This document shows, piece by piece, positions 6,484-14,175 of a DNA stretch of 15,580 nt. A model generated the notes under the pieces. That model saw only the letters and a program-made list of their open reading frames with translations. It searched no databases and was not told the DNA's origin. Both the position numbers and the translations under genes were made by a program. Where the stretch lies: assembly GCA_041623895.1 (NCBI GenBank), contig JBFJVZ010000152.1, positions 1 through 15,580 of the forward strand, written 5' to 3'. Numbering within the stretch: position 1 is the stretch's first letter; each line of letters opens with the position of its first letter. Source of the stretch: JBFJVZ01 sp041623895 (GTDB lineage Bacteria; Planctomycetota; Planctomycetia; Pirellulales; Pirellulaceae).

Positions 6484-6506
6484 AAAAACAGGGCCCTGGG
6501 CCCTGT
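6484..6506 (-). terminator. Intrinsic-terminator-like hairpin in the ffh leader
   Basis: On the minus strand ACAGGGCC-CAG-GGCCCTGT forms an eight-pair GC-rich stem with a three-base loop, then runs into TTTTT. It is the best terminator-like structure in the window. It ends only 23 bases before the ffh start codon, too close for a promoter to fit in between. It may end transcripts from the WD40 gene upstream, act as an attenuator for ffh, or both. As DNA it is also a 19-base palindrome with a single central base. Confidence 0.6.
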
Positions 6507-6520
6507 CAGTGAAGCCCGGC

Positions 6521-6550
6521 AGTCTACGGCAAAAGACGTCATTCTGTAAA
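6521..6550 (-). promoter_or_regulatory. Possible sigma-70 promoter for ffh
   Basis: On the minus strand TTTACA (6550-6545) and TAGACT (6526-6521) are separated by 18 bases: five of six and four of six matches to the sigma-70 boxes. Transcription would start near 6514, just before the terminator-like hairpin, and give a leader of about 53 bases. The match is moderate and could occur by chance. Confidence 0.35.
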
Positions 6551-6699
6551 TGGATGACGCGTCACAAATCGGGCCAAATAGGGCTCAAAGCCGTCAAAAT
6601 GCCAATCGGTGGACCCTTTGGACAACGAATCTCGACCGCGCCGGCAGAGCTCGGATAACACCAATCGAGCAAAACCGCTGGCGGAATGGAGGCTCGCGG

Positions 6700-7851
6700 T
6701 TAACGAGTGACCGTGATCGACCTGGTTTCTTTACCTGTCCCGGCATCCAGGAAGGTGATGCGATCGTGGCCGCAAGACGCAATCTGCCTGCCATCAGGTA
6801 AAATCGCCAGGCCGAACGTATGCCCCGCCTCGCACTTGGTCGCCCAGAGCAGGCTTCCGTCCATCGAACTTCGCATTTCCAGATAATTGGTGACGGCACC
6901 ATCGACCACTGATGTTGCGGTGATAAATCGATCGCCGGATCCCAGTAATACCGCATCACTGAAGTAACCATGCGGATCCGTTTTCACACGTTGCGGCGTA
7001 TCGCCAGACTTCAAGTCAACGAGCCAAAGATAGCCCGTCGGTCTGCAACTATCCGGGCCCAACGGAATACACTCGCCACCAGTGATCACCATGTTTTGCC
7101 GATCAGGCGAGAGCAACACGCTGTGCGCGCCGCCTGGGGACACGGGAATGCTGCGCACGCTGGACCAATTGTCGATGTCCATGAACTCAATCGTCGATCC
7201 ACTACGTTGCTTATCGTCGTTCTTGGCAAAAACCAACGTCTGATCGTCAATGAATGTGAGCCCGTTGACGCCGTCATTGTAAAAGTAATCCGACTGCAAA
7301 AGCCGACCACTGGCGACATCCCAGACACAGATTTCATCAAGGCTGTCGCGGCGCTTGTGTCTTGATCCACCCGAAGCAAGCAACTTTCCGTTGGGGGAAA
7401 ACGCCAACTCGCTAATCCCCCCTCTGTGATGCTTGAAAACTCGTAGCGGTCGTTGTTCAGAGACTTTCCAGACGCGCACGATGCCGTCATCTCCTGCCGT
7501 GGCGAAGACATCCTTGATGATCGGTGAGAATTTGATCTGGCGGGTTGATTGGTTCTCTCGCAGAAGTGAGCCCCAATGCCGCATCGGAATCAAGCCGGCT
7601 TCCCTGGCACGGGGCCGCAAAATGGGACGTATTTGCTGCAACAAGTCTCCAGAAGCGGCATGAAAGATTCGTATCGAGTCGCCACCGGTGACGAGGTACG
7701 TACCATCGATGGAAAAGTCGCAACCGAGAACCAGGATTTGATCAGGATCATAGCGTACGCGGGCATTCAGAAACTTGACCTGGGCGCTACATTGCTCAGC
7801 GGTGCTAATGGCTAACAGCATCAATGGCACGAGCAAGGTTCTTGCGTTCAT
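6700..7851 (-). CDS. Exported WD40-repeat protein
   Basis: This is a 383-residue protein from the ATG at 7849-7851, preceded by GGGGAAATC. An in-frame extension of 31 codons upstream lacks a signal peptide and overlaps the preceding gene, so I reject it. The N-terminus MNARTLLVPLMLLAIS is a typical signal peptide, with cleavage probably after CSA at about residue 23; there is no lipobox. The rest is a beta-propeller with degenerate WD40 units. Examples are FATAGDDGIVRVWKVSEQRP (116-135), LAFSPNGKLLASGG (149-162) followed by ICVWDVASGRLL, and a last unit near ILPDGRQIASCGHDRITFLD. No catalytic motif is visible. Such propellers normally serve as binding scaffolds. The gene starts 25 bases after the carboxypeptidase-regulatory-like gene and is probably cotranscribed. 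The ligand is unknown. Confidence 0.85.
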   Translation of the reverse strand: MNARTLLVPLMLLAISTAEQCSAQVKFLNARVRYDPDQILVLGCDFSIDGTYLVTGGDSIRIFHAASGDLLQQIRPILRPRAREAGLIPMRHWGSLLRENQSTRQIKFSPIIKDVFATAGDDGIVRVWKVSEQRPLRVFKHHRGGISELAFSPNGKLLASGGSRHKRRDSLDEICVWDVASGRLLQSDYFYNDGVNGLTFIDDQTLVFAKNDDKQRSGSTIEFMDIDNWSSVRSIPVSPGGAHSVLLSPDRQNMVITGGECIPLGPDSCRPTGYLWLVDLKSGDTPQRVKTDPHGYFSDAVLLGSGDRFITATSVVDGAVTNYLEMRSSMDGSLLWATKCEAGHTFGLAILPDGRQIASCGHDRITFLDAGTGKETRSITVTR

Positions 7852-7876
7852 GATTTCCCCAATCGGATCGAATCCA

Positions 7877-9376
7877 TCAGTTACCGAACAGATCGCCGAT
7901 CGCGTTCGCCGCTTTCCTGGCCGCGTCGACCGCAGCACCAGCATTTCTGATATCTCGTGCAGTCTGCAGCGATACTAATTCAATTTCCAGTTCGACTGGA
8001 TTCGTATCCTTGATGTCGACTCTGACCTGCCGGCCACCCTGAAACGTCGGAATCGCAAACTGATCGTTAAAAACATACACCGATTCGCTCTTGCCGATCG
8101 GCAAGTCGCCGATGATGGCGATCCCATCTTGATTGGTCTTCTGAGAATAACGCGACTCGCGAAAGTTGGGCGTCGGGAGCTCGTGATCGGGATTCAGCTG
8201 TAACCGGATCTCGTCAACCGATTCCCATGATTCTCCCAAGATGGTCGAGCCGCCCAAATGCAAAAGCTGGTTGGGACACATCGCTACGTACGCATCGGCG
8301 AGCGGTTGTCCGTCTGGTTTCAGCACTTTGACCTTGACCGTTCCGGCCGGTTCCATCGGAATGGTGACACCTTTGTCGACATCCACGTCATCAAGATCCA
8401 GGAACATGCCCTGCCGAAAAACGGGTTTTGGCTCAGGCTGATCCTGATTGACGCCCAGGTAGCCGTTGCATACCGTGATCAGCTGCAGCACACCGGATCG
8501 AGGCAATGAGGGGAATTCAAAGGTTCCATCGTCGTTTATTTTCGTGGACGTCACCCAGGTGACCGATGGATTCTCGTTTGCCCACGAGTTGCCAGCTGGT
8601 TTTGGAATTGCGTTGGCAACGATTTTTCCACCGGTGACCGGTCGAGGAACATCATCTGAAACGCGTCCGCGCAGCCGTAAACCTGGTCGCAATGTGACGT
8701 TTCGAATGTTAACGGCCTGGCCATCGCGAAGCCGAATGCTGAAGACGCCGCTGAATAAATGCTGTCCGTCGTCCCGCGGGCTAACCAGCATCGTTTGCCA
8801 GTTCCCGTCAGGGACCGCCCGCGAGCGTTTCACGCCCGATTCATCTTCAATCCATTTTGGGGTCCGCCCGGGACCAGGCATCATGATCCCAACCTCAATT
8901 GAATCACCGCGATCATCCACAGCGGAGAACGTGAGTTGACAGCCTTGCCGCATCGTTAGAGCGGCCTTGCCGCCACGAGGGTCGATGCTCCACTGTTGGC
9001 TTATGAATTCTGGATGCGTGACCATCGTCGAAATCTCACTGGTTGTCATCCAGTCAGGATGGCTGCCGAATTTGACCGGATAAGTGACCCTCGCTATTCC
9101 TTGCACATCGGTCGACGCTGGCTTCGGCTTGCCGACATTACCCGTCGGCCAACCCCAACCGGTGGAGGGCTCCTCCAGGCAGCGGCATCCGTACGGAGTG
9201 ATCGTTGCCCCGGTGATCGGCTTCCCGGCTTGATCGGTGATCGAGACGACCAGCGTGGCGGTCTCCGTTGGATACGTGATTTCATCGTCACCAGCCAGCG
9301 GCGCTACGAGAACGACTATGTTCACCACCGTGACGATGGCGATTGCGTATCGGGACGGGAATCGGTTCATGTGCAT
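7877..9376 (-). CDS. Exported protein with carboxypeptidase-regulatory-like modules
   Basis: This 499-residue protein begins with a signal peptide or membrane anchor (a hydrophobic run at about residues 11-28). Three stretches look like carboxypeptidase-regulatory or Ig-like beta-sandwich modules. The first is near 40-125 (ATLVVSITDQAGKPITGATI). The second is near 228-305 (LRPGLRLRGRVSDDVPRPVTGG, then NDDGTFEFPSLP). The third is near 343-435 (GTVKVKVLKPDGQPLADAYV, then NQDGIAIIGDLPIG). These modules have no enzymatic centre and usually mediate binding or serve as stalks outside the membrane. A short Ala-rich helix ends the protein (470-499). The start is the ATG at 9374-9376 with GCAGG upstream; a second ATG two codons later is possible. 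It is the first gene of a likely two-gene unit with the WD40 gene. The function is unknown. Confidence 0.75.
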   Translation of the reverse strand: MHMNRFPSRYAIAIVTVVNIVVLVAPLAGDDEITYPTETATLVVSITDQAGKPITGATITPYGCRCLEEPSTGWGWPTGNVGKPKPASTDVQGIARVTYPVKFGSHPDWMTTSEISTMVTHPEFISQQWSIDPRGGKAALTMRQGCQLTFSAVDDRGDSIEVGIMMPGPGRTPKWIEDESGVKRSRAVPDGNWQTMLVSPRDDGQHLFSGVFSIRLRDGQAVNIRNVTLRPGLRLRGRVSDDVPRPVTGGKIVANAIPKPAGNSWANENPSVTWVTSTKINDDGTFEFPSLPRSGVLQLITVCNGYLGVNQDQPEPKPVFRQGMFLDLDDVDVDKGVTIPMEPAGTVKVKVLKPDGQPLADAYVAMCPNQLLHLGGSTILGESWESVDEIRLQLNPDHELPTPNFRESRYSQKTNQDGIAIIGDLPIGKSESVYVFNDQFAIPTFQGGRQVRVDIKDTNPVELEIELVSLQTARDIRNAGAAVDAARKAANAIGDLFGN

Positions 9377-9409
9377 CAGGCCTGCGGATGGGGATCTGTC
9401 ACGCCAAAT

Positions 9410-9415
9410 ATTCTA
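9410..9415 (-). promoter_or_regulatory. Possible -10 box upstream of the exported-protein pair
   Basis: The minus strand reads TAGAAT, five of six matches to a sigma-70 -10 box, 33 bases before the ATG. No good -35 hexamer lies at the right distance. This is a weak call, supported only by the hexamer and its position in the spacer. Confidence 0.2.
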
Positions 9416-9495
9416 CCGCAGCGGCTGGCCAAAATCCGCTTCGCAAGACGGGCATTTGACAAAGGATCGAGTTTTTGATGAGTCGATCAGGTTGT

Positions 9496-9512
9496 TGTAG
9501 AGTCGATCTACA
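9496..9512 (-). repeat. Small hairpin across the hisN stop codon
   Basis: TGTAGA and TCTACA pair around a five-base loop, and the hisN TAG stop lies in the stem. The eight bases AGTCGATC occur twice nearby (9481-9488 and 9501-9508). No T-run follows on the minus strand, so termination is doubtful. Confidence 0.25.
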
Positions 9513-10311
9513 GCAGCTTCAAGACGGTCTCGTGCAAATGCCCGTTGCTGCCAACGCCGTCACCACCTCGGGTCGTTTCCCTTCCCTGCCAATCGGTGAA
9601 GCGTCCACCAGCTTCTTTCAGAATGGGCAAGATCGCCGCCACATCCCAGGCATTGCAAATCGGGTCGATCATGATGTCCGCGCGGCCGGTCGCAACCAGC
9701 AAGTAGCCGTAGCCATCACCCCAACTGCGTGTGATCCAGGCTTCCTTTTCCAGGCGTTTGTACGCGTCCACCGCACCACGATCATCAAACGAGTCAACTT
9801 GGCTGGTGACGAAAACGGCTTGGCTGATGTCCGTCTTGCTGGAAACGTTGGCGCGGACCCAGCTGCCTCCTTTTCTTCGATACCAACTGCCCTGGTTGGC
9901 CGCGGCGACAATGATTTCATCCAGCGCCGGAATCACGATGACGCCAGCCAGCGGCGAACCATCTTGTTCCAGTGCCAACAATGTTGAATACAGCGGCACA
10001 CCGCAAACAAAAGACTTCGTCCCGTCGATGGGGTCGACGATCCATCGATACGAACTGCTGCCGGTCCGTTCCTCGAATTCTTCGCCTTGCAGCGTATCGT
10101 TCGGAAAACGCTTCGCCAGAAGTGCCCGTGTCAGTTGTTCCGCTTCGCGATCGGCGACCGTGACGGGTGAGTCATCGCTTTTGGAATCAACCACCAGGGC
10201 GTCGCTGCGAAAATATCTAAGCGTATGCGTGCCGGCTGCGCTGGCGACTTCGATCATGGCGGTCAGGCGACCGTCGTGAAGTGATTGCCAATCGTCGGGT
10301 GATGTCGTCAT
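9508..10311 (-). CDS. hisN: Histidinol-phosphatase of the inositol monophosphatase family
   Basis: This 267-residue protein has the magnesium-dependent inositol monophosphatase fold. Metal-binding motifs are GEE at 76-78, WIVDPIDGTKSF at 90-101, and WDVAA at 222-226. The details match the HisN branch rather than SuhB or CysQ: the GVPLYSTLLALEQDG stretch, and WGDGYGYLLVATGRADIMIDP before the last aspartate motif. HisN removes phosphate from histidinol phosphate, the penultimate step of histidine synthesis. Without a search I cannot fully rule out a general inositol monophosphatase. The start is the ATG at 10309-10311 with GAGG a few bases upstream; an in-frame GTG 11 codons earlier is less likely. 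The gene follows lspA after 149 bases on the same strand. No other histidine genes are nearby. Confidence 0.85.
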   Translation of the reverse strand: MTTSPDDWQSLHDGRLTAMIEVASAAGTHTLRYFRSDALVVDSKSDDSPVTVADREAEQLTRALLAKRFPNDTLQGEEFEERTGSSSYRWIVDPIDGTKSFVCGVPLYSTLLALEQDGSPLAGVIVIPALDEIIVAAANQGSWYRRKGGSWVRANVSSKTDISQAVFVTSQVDSFDDRGAVDAYKRLEKEAWITRSWGDGYGYLLVATGRADIMIDPICNAWDVAAILPILKEAGGRFTDWQGRETTRGGDGVGSNGHLHETVLKLL

Positions 10312-10383
10312 GGTCCTCAAACTCTCGAAGCTTGATATCAGCACGATTCGTGAATCGATCGCCAGTCAACTCGATCTTATTGA

Positions 10384-10415
10384 GCATGTCCAACGTATTG
10401 TGCATGTCCAATACG
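10384..10415. repeat. Direct and inverted repeats in the lspA-hisN spacer
   Basis: GCATGTCCAA occurs twice with an 18-base period (10384-10393 and 10402-10411). Overlapping them, CGTATTG (10394-10400) and CAATACG (10409-10415) form a perfect inverted repeat around eight bases. The site lies about 75-105 bases before the hisN start and could bind a regulator. No terminator features are visible. Confidence 0.3.
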
Positions 10416-10460
10416 GGCGAATCCTGGAGATATGTTATCGAATTTGGGGAATTCGACGAC

Positions 10461-11090
10461 TCACGACTCTGGAGAACTCGACGACTCTTCCTCCGGTGTT
10501 TCGGCGAGGAAGAACGATTGATACAGCAACATGCAAGCTCCGACCACCAACAACGAGTCGGCGATATTGAAATTCGGCCACTTCCATTGGTCACTGGCCT
10601 GCCAAAGAATCCAGTCACGAACGCCGCTTTTCCACTCCGGCGGATAGGTATCCTGCCACCACATGCCGAGCCGATCATATAAATTGCCAAAGATGCCGCC
10701 GGTAATCATCCCGAGTGCGACGGTCAACCACAGCGATTCGGCTGCCCGAAACCAAAACAGCCAGAGCACAATTCCAATCGCAGCGACGACGGAAAAGACT
10801 GCGAACAGAGTGCCCTTGCCGGCTCCGATGCCAAACACGGCACCGATATTGACGGCCGTTTCGATGCCGAAATAGCCGTCAATCAGCCACCAAATGTCCT
10901 TTTCACTGGGCAAACCGCGCCAGCGAAACACCGCTGCTTTGGACCACAAATCGGCGGTCGCCCCGATGATCGCTAAGCACGCGTACAACAAGACCCGACC
11001 GGGCAACCAGATCGCGGCGCCCGTCTGCGATACATCCGCTGTCGAGGAATCAGAGTCGATCGGAGGCTTGTGGGGCGACGATTCGTCCAT
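10461..11090 (-). CDS. lspA: Lipoprotein signal peptidase (signal peptidase II)
   Basis: LspA is an inner-membrane aspartyl protease that cuts the signal peptide from prolipoproteins after diacylglyceryl attachment. From the ATG at 11088-11090 it is 209 residues, longer than the usual 160-170. Four hydrophobic helices are visible at about 30-50, 94-116, 118-136 and 176-195. The catalytic aspartates are D139 in GNLYDR and D178 in NIADS, and N81 in NIGAVFG is also conserved. About 27 polar residues precede helix 1, an acidic Ser/Glu tail follows helix 4, and the loop between the two aspartates is about 12 residues longer than in E. coli and rich in tryptophan. The open frame extends 46 codons further upstream, but that region runs into the divergent thrC promoter area and I exclude it. 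hisN lies downstream. Confidence 0.93.
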   Translation of the reverse strand: MDESSPHKPPIDSDSSTADVSQTGAAIWLPGRVLLYACLAIIGATADLWSKAAVFRWRGLPSEKDIWWLIDGYFGIETAVNIGAVFGIGAGKGTLFAVFSVVAAIGIVLWLFWFRAAESLWLTVALGMITGGIFGNLYDRLGMWWQDTYPPEWKSGVRDWILWQASDQWKWPNFNIADSLLVVGACMLLYQSFFLAETPEEESSSSPES

Positions 11091-11143
11091 CGGAACTAGC
11101 GCGGCGTGAACAAGGAAATGGATTGGCTCGGCTAAAGTAACCA

Positions 11144-11153
11144 ACAAGCTTGT
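11144..11153. promoter_or_regulatory. 10-base palindrome in the lspA-thrC divergent spacer
   Basis: ACAAGCTTGT is a perfect palindrome, 54 bases upstream of lspA and 111 bases upstream of thrC. Palindromes between divergent genes can be operators, but a 10-base one is expected by chance fairly often. Confidence 0.2.
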
Positions 11154-11203
11154 CCGATGCCCAGTCGAATATTTGGGAATTGTGGGACCGCCCGCTTCGC
11201 CCT

Positions 11204-11231
11204 TTGCCTCGCTTGTGGCGAAGAACATAAT
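11204..11231 (+). promoter_or_regulatory. Possible sigma-70 promoter for thrC
   Basis: TTGCCT (11204-11209) and CATAAT (11226-11231) are 16 bases apart: four of six and five of six matches to the sigma-70 boxes. Transcription would begin near 11238, leaving a leader of about 27 bases with AGGA placed nine bases before the thrC ATG. Confidence 0.4.
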
Positions 11232-11264
11232 GGCAGTCGTCCTCGAAACCTTCAGGAATCCAAC

Positions 11265-12626
11265 ATGTCGTCAGTCGTCGAGCCCGCACCGGGGATCGCA
11301 AATCAAAATGTCTATTTTCGCTGCATTGCCGGCTGCACGGGCAAGCATTCGATCTTTGACGTGATTTACACCTGCCCCTCCTGCGGCAGTCTGCTGGAAG
11401 TGTATCACGAACGCGAGCCGCTGCTAAAACGCAACCCGTACCAATGGCAACAGCTTTTTGATTCGCGCGCCAACACAGCAACTTGGCCTTACGGCAGCGG
11501 CGTCTGGGGAATGCGCGAGTGGGTGATTCCATCACTGGCTGACGAAAACGTGGTCAGCATGTTCGAGGGCAACACGAACTTGTTTTGGGCCGAGCGATTG
11601 GGCGTGCAGCTGGGCGTGCCTGACTTGTGGATCAAACTTTGCGGTAACAGCCATACGGGAAGTTTTAAAGACCTGGGGATGACCGTATTGGTCAGTGTGG
11701 TCAAACAAATGATGGCCCAGGGCAGCACGGTAAAAGCCGTGGCCTGCGCCAGCACCGGTGACACCAGCGCTGCGCTGGCAGCCTACGCCGCCTATGCCGG
11801 AATTCCCGCGGTGATCTTTTTGCCGGCGGGAAAAGTCAGCACGGCGCAGCTGATTCAACCCGTCTGCAACGGTGCCCACGTGCTGGCACTCGATACCGAC
11901 TTCGACGGCTGCATGAAGATCGTACAAGAAGTCACCAAAGACAATTCGATCTACCTGGCCAATTCGATGAACAGTCTCCGCATCGAAGGCCAAAAAACGG
12001 TTGGCATCGAAATCGTGCGGCAATTTGAATGGCAAGTCCCCGATTGGATCGTGATTCCGGTGGGTAATCTTGGCAATATCAGTGCGCTCTACAAAGGCTT
12101 CCGGTTGATGCTGGACCTGGGGCTGATCAATCGCATGCCGCGGTTAGTCGGTGCCCAAGCGGCAAAAGCAAATCCATTCTACGAGTCGTACAAACAGGGC
12201 TTTAAGCATAAAGTCAGTGTCGTGGCGCAAGACACGCTGGCCAACGCCATTCGCATCGGCGACCCGGTCAGCTATGCCAAGGCCGAAAGAGCGATCGTGG
12301 AAACTGACGGCATCGTCGAACAAGCGACCGAAGACGAGTTGGCTGCGGCCGCCGCGCACGCCGACCTGACCGGCATGTTTACTTGCCCACACACCGGTGT
12401 GGCCTTGGCCGTGCTAACAAAACTGGTCAATCGCGGCGTGATCAAGTCCAGCGACAAAACGGTTGTGATCAGCACGGCTCACGGTTTGAAGTTCACTGAC
12501 TTCAAAGTCGGTTATCACGAATCAACGCTCCAAGGCGTCCACAGCAAACTGGCGAATCCCGCCGTGCATCTGCCCGCTGACGCAGCCGTCGTGCAAGCCG
12601 AGATTGAAAAAAGACTGAGCCGATAA
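11265..12626 (+). CDS. thrC: Threonine synthase
   Basis: Threonine synthase converts O-phosphohomoserine to threonine with pyridoxal phosphate, the last step of the pathway. The protein is 453 residues from the ATG at 11265, which has AGGA upstream; a 36-codon in-frame extension is rejected as non-conserved. The N-terminus has four cysteines, C20, C24, C37 and C40 (CIAGC and CPSC), that resemble a zinc ribbon, as in the long archaeal/plant-like class of threonine synthases. FEGNTNLFWAERLG (100-113) and GNSHTGSFKDLGMT (127-140) follow, with K135 as the cofactor lysine. ACASTGDTSAALAAYAAYAG and PVGNLGNISALYKGF bind the cofactor phosphate and ring region. ISTAHGLKFTDFK lies near the end. dapB, another aspartate-family gene, follows on the same strand. 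Confidence is high. Confidence 0.95.
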   Translation: MSSVVEPAPGIANQNVYFRCIAGCTGKHSIFDVIYTCPSCGSLLEVYHEREPLLKRNPYQWQQLFDSRANTATWPYGSGVWGMREWVIPSLADENVVSMFEGNTNLFWAERLGVQLGVPDLWIKLCGNSHTGSFKDLGMTVLVSVVKQMMAQGSTVKAVACASTGDTSAALAAYAAYAGIPAVIFLPAGKVSTAQLIQPVCNGAHVLALDTDFDGCMKIVQEVTKDNSIYLANSMNSLRIEGQKTVGIEIVRQFEWQVPDWIVIPVGNLGNISALYKGFRLMLDLGLINRMPRLVGAQAAKANPFYESYKQGFKHKVSVVAQDTLANAIRIGDPVSYAKAERAIVETDGIVEQATEDELAAAAAHADLTGMFTCPHTGVALAVLTKLVNRGVIKSSDKTVVISTAHGLKFTDFKVGYHESTLQGVHSKLANPAVHLPADAAVVQAEIEKRLSR

Positions 12627-12762
12627 CCACAGTGAACTGCACTCAGATCTCAGTGGTCAGGACTCACTGCTCAGTACCAGCTCGTTCACATCGCCGTGGC
12701 AACGACGCGGGTCAGCGGCACGCTGCTTGGACTTGCGGCGGTTTGGCGTTACATTTTCCAGC

Positions 12763-13569
12763 ATGAGCAACTCCATCCAACTCGCCATTCACGGGGCCGC
12801 CGGCCGCATGGGCCGCCGCGTCGTGGCACTGGCTGCCGTGGACGATTCATTTGAAGTTGTTTCCGCGATCGATCACGCCAACAACCAACTGATCGGCCAA
12901 GACGCCGGTGTTGTCGCCGGCATTCATGCCATCCATGTACCACTTGCCAGCGCCTGGCCGGAGAATGCCGACGTGGTCGTCGATTTTTCCTTGCCCCAAG
13001 CGATCGACAACTGCATTGACAAGTGCGTCGCCGCAAAGACTCCACTAGTGGTGGCAACAACAGGCTTGAGCGATGCACAAAAAGAGAAACTGTCATCATC
13101 GGCGCATTTGATTCCAATCGTTTGGGCGCCCAGCATGTCACTGGCAGTCAACTTAACGATGAAGATGACGCAGCGGATCACGGAGGTACTCGGAGGAGTC
13201 GCCGGGGGTTTGGACATCGAAATCATCGAACGGCATCACCGCTTTAAAGCCGACGCGCCCAGCGGCACAGCGCTCAAGTTCGGTGAATTGATTGCCGAGA
13301 AAATGCAGGGCGATGTCAAACATGTGCACGGACGCCAGGGCCACACGGGCGAGAGAACTCGCAACGAAATCGGTTATCACGCGGTCCGTGTTGGCGACAA
13401 CCCGGGCGAGCATTCGATCGTGTTCGGAATGCTGGGCGAAAAGATCGAAGTCAATGTGGCCGCCAGCAATCGAGACTGTTACGCGGCCGGAGCCTTGGCG
13501 GCCGCAAAATGGCTGCAGGGCAAAGGCAGCGGGCTGTACAATATGTTTGACGTGTTGGGCTTGTCATAG
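12763..13569 (+). CDS. dapB: 4-hydroxy-tetrahydrodipicolinate reductase
   Basis: DapB reduces 4-hydroxy-tetrahydrodipicolinate with NAD(P)H in the lysine and diaminopimelate pathway. The 268-residue length is normal. The nucleotide-binding loop GAAGRMGRR is at 11-19. VVDFSLP lies near 72-78 and VVATTGL at 96-102. The catalytic and substrate region ERHHRFKADAPSGTALK runs from 156 to 172, with the expected histidine pair H158/H159, K162 and the DAPSGTA loop. The C-terminus forms the tetramer interface. The start is the ATG at 12763; an in-frame extension of 12 codons upstream lacks family residues. The 136-base spacer after thrC has degenerate TCAGT-rich repeats but no clear terminator, so dapB may be cotranscribed with thrC or have its own promoter. 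Confidence 0.96.
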   Translation: MSNSIQLAIHGAAGRMGRRVVALAAVDDSFEVVSAIDHANNQLIGQDAGVVAGIHAIHVPLASAWPENADVVVDFSLPQAIDNCIDKCVAAKTPLVVATTGLSDAQKEKLSSSAHLIPIVWAPSMSLAVNLTMKMTQRITEVLGGVAGGLDIEIIERHHRFKADAPSGTALKFGELIAEKMQGDVKHVHGRQGHTGERTRNEIGYHAVRVGDNPGEHSIVFGMLGEKIEVNVAASNRDCYAAGALAAAKWLQGKGSGLYNMFDVLGLS

Positions 13570-13669
13570 GCGGTCGTCCAAGTCGCCGAATTCGCTAACA
13601 GTTTGACGCCCCAGTTCCGGTCGTTTGCCCCCAACAGTTCCGATATCGGATGCGGAGAATTCGACGAAC

Positions 13670-14032
13670 ATGGCCAAATGCGACGAAGGTTACCGCTGTG
13701 AAGTTTGTGGCGAAGACGTTACGTCGATCGTCGACAGCGACTTGTATCTGCGGTTCGTGATCGGCGAACTCGATCCGGAAGTGCTGCACACGACTCCCGA
13801 ACGGCACATTCGCTGCAACGCCGTGCTGGCTCAGTTTATCAATCATTCTGACTTCGAGCCCGTGATGTTGGAGGGCGAATTCGCGAAAGTAAACCTGGAC
13901 GCGGATTACTGCCGCCAGCGAAGCAGCCTGGTTTCAAGGGGGTTTGCTCGCTTGCTGGAAATCGCCGCTGACGATGGCGATCGCGACGTCACCAGCTATC
14001 CGCTGCCCGAAGCGGTCGCCAAGTACCGATAG
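13670..14032 (+). CDS. Small conserved-looking protein with a CxxC motif, function unknown
   Basis: I do not recognise a named family. The protein is 120 residues from the ATG at 13670; an in-frame TTG 15 codons earlier is less likely. It begins MAKCDEGYRCEVCGEDV, with C4, C10 and C13, followed by H46 and C49 in RHIRC and another cysteine in DYCRQR. The CxxC pair plus the HxxC suggests a metal site, possibly zinc. No signal peptide or membrane helix is seen, so it is probably cytoplasmic. Coding character is supported by an acidic, evenly mixed composition, a clean start just past dapB (100 bases), and the absence of overlap. It sits between dapB and a transporter gene on the same strand. A role in binding nucleic acid or protein is possible, but not shown. 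Confidence 0.65.
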   Translation: MAKCDEGYRCEVCGEDVTSIVDSDLYLRFVIGELDPEVLHTTPERHIRCNAVLAQFINHSDFEPVMLEGEFAKVNLDADYCRQRSSLVSRGFARLLEIAADDGDRDVTSYPLPEAVAKYR

Positions 14033-14085
14033 CAGACATCAGCGCGGCGCGGCGGGTATCTCGGGCTCTTATCCTATCGCCAATG

Positions 14086-14112
14086 GATGCATCGGCAGAT
14101 TGATGCATCGGC
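14086..14112. promoter_or_regulatory. Tandem GATGCATC palindromes upstream of the transporter gene
   Basis: The 11-base unit GATGCATCGGC occurs twice with a 16-base period (14086-14096 and 14102-14112), and each copy contains the perfect eight-base palindrome GATGCATC. The pair lies 63 bases before the transporter GTG, where an operator or activator site could be. It may equally be a chance duplication. Confidence 0.35.
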
Positions 14113-14175
14113 CGACGGGGCAATTTGCTAAGATTCCGCAACCGTTGTCCCATCGCCCACCCGAGACAAGTCGTC

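Noticed and set aside
5006..6484. Plus-strand open frame of 492 codons
   Set aside because: It is fully antisense to ffh, whose motifs are unmistakable. The frame is a by-product of codon bias and its translation shows no recognisable domain.
7852..7944. WD40 protein start 31 codons upstream
   Set aside because: It would overlap the end of the preceding gene and hide the clear signal peptide that starts at the ATG at 7851.
11091..11228. lspA start 46 codons upstream
   Set aside because: The extension has no family similarity and lies in the divergent promoter region of thrC.
12627..12762. TCAGT-rich tract between thrC and dapB as a repeat array or terminator
   Set aside because: The units are degenerate and irregularly spaced, and no stem with a T-run can be formed. 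It is not an array.
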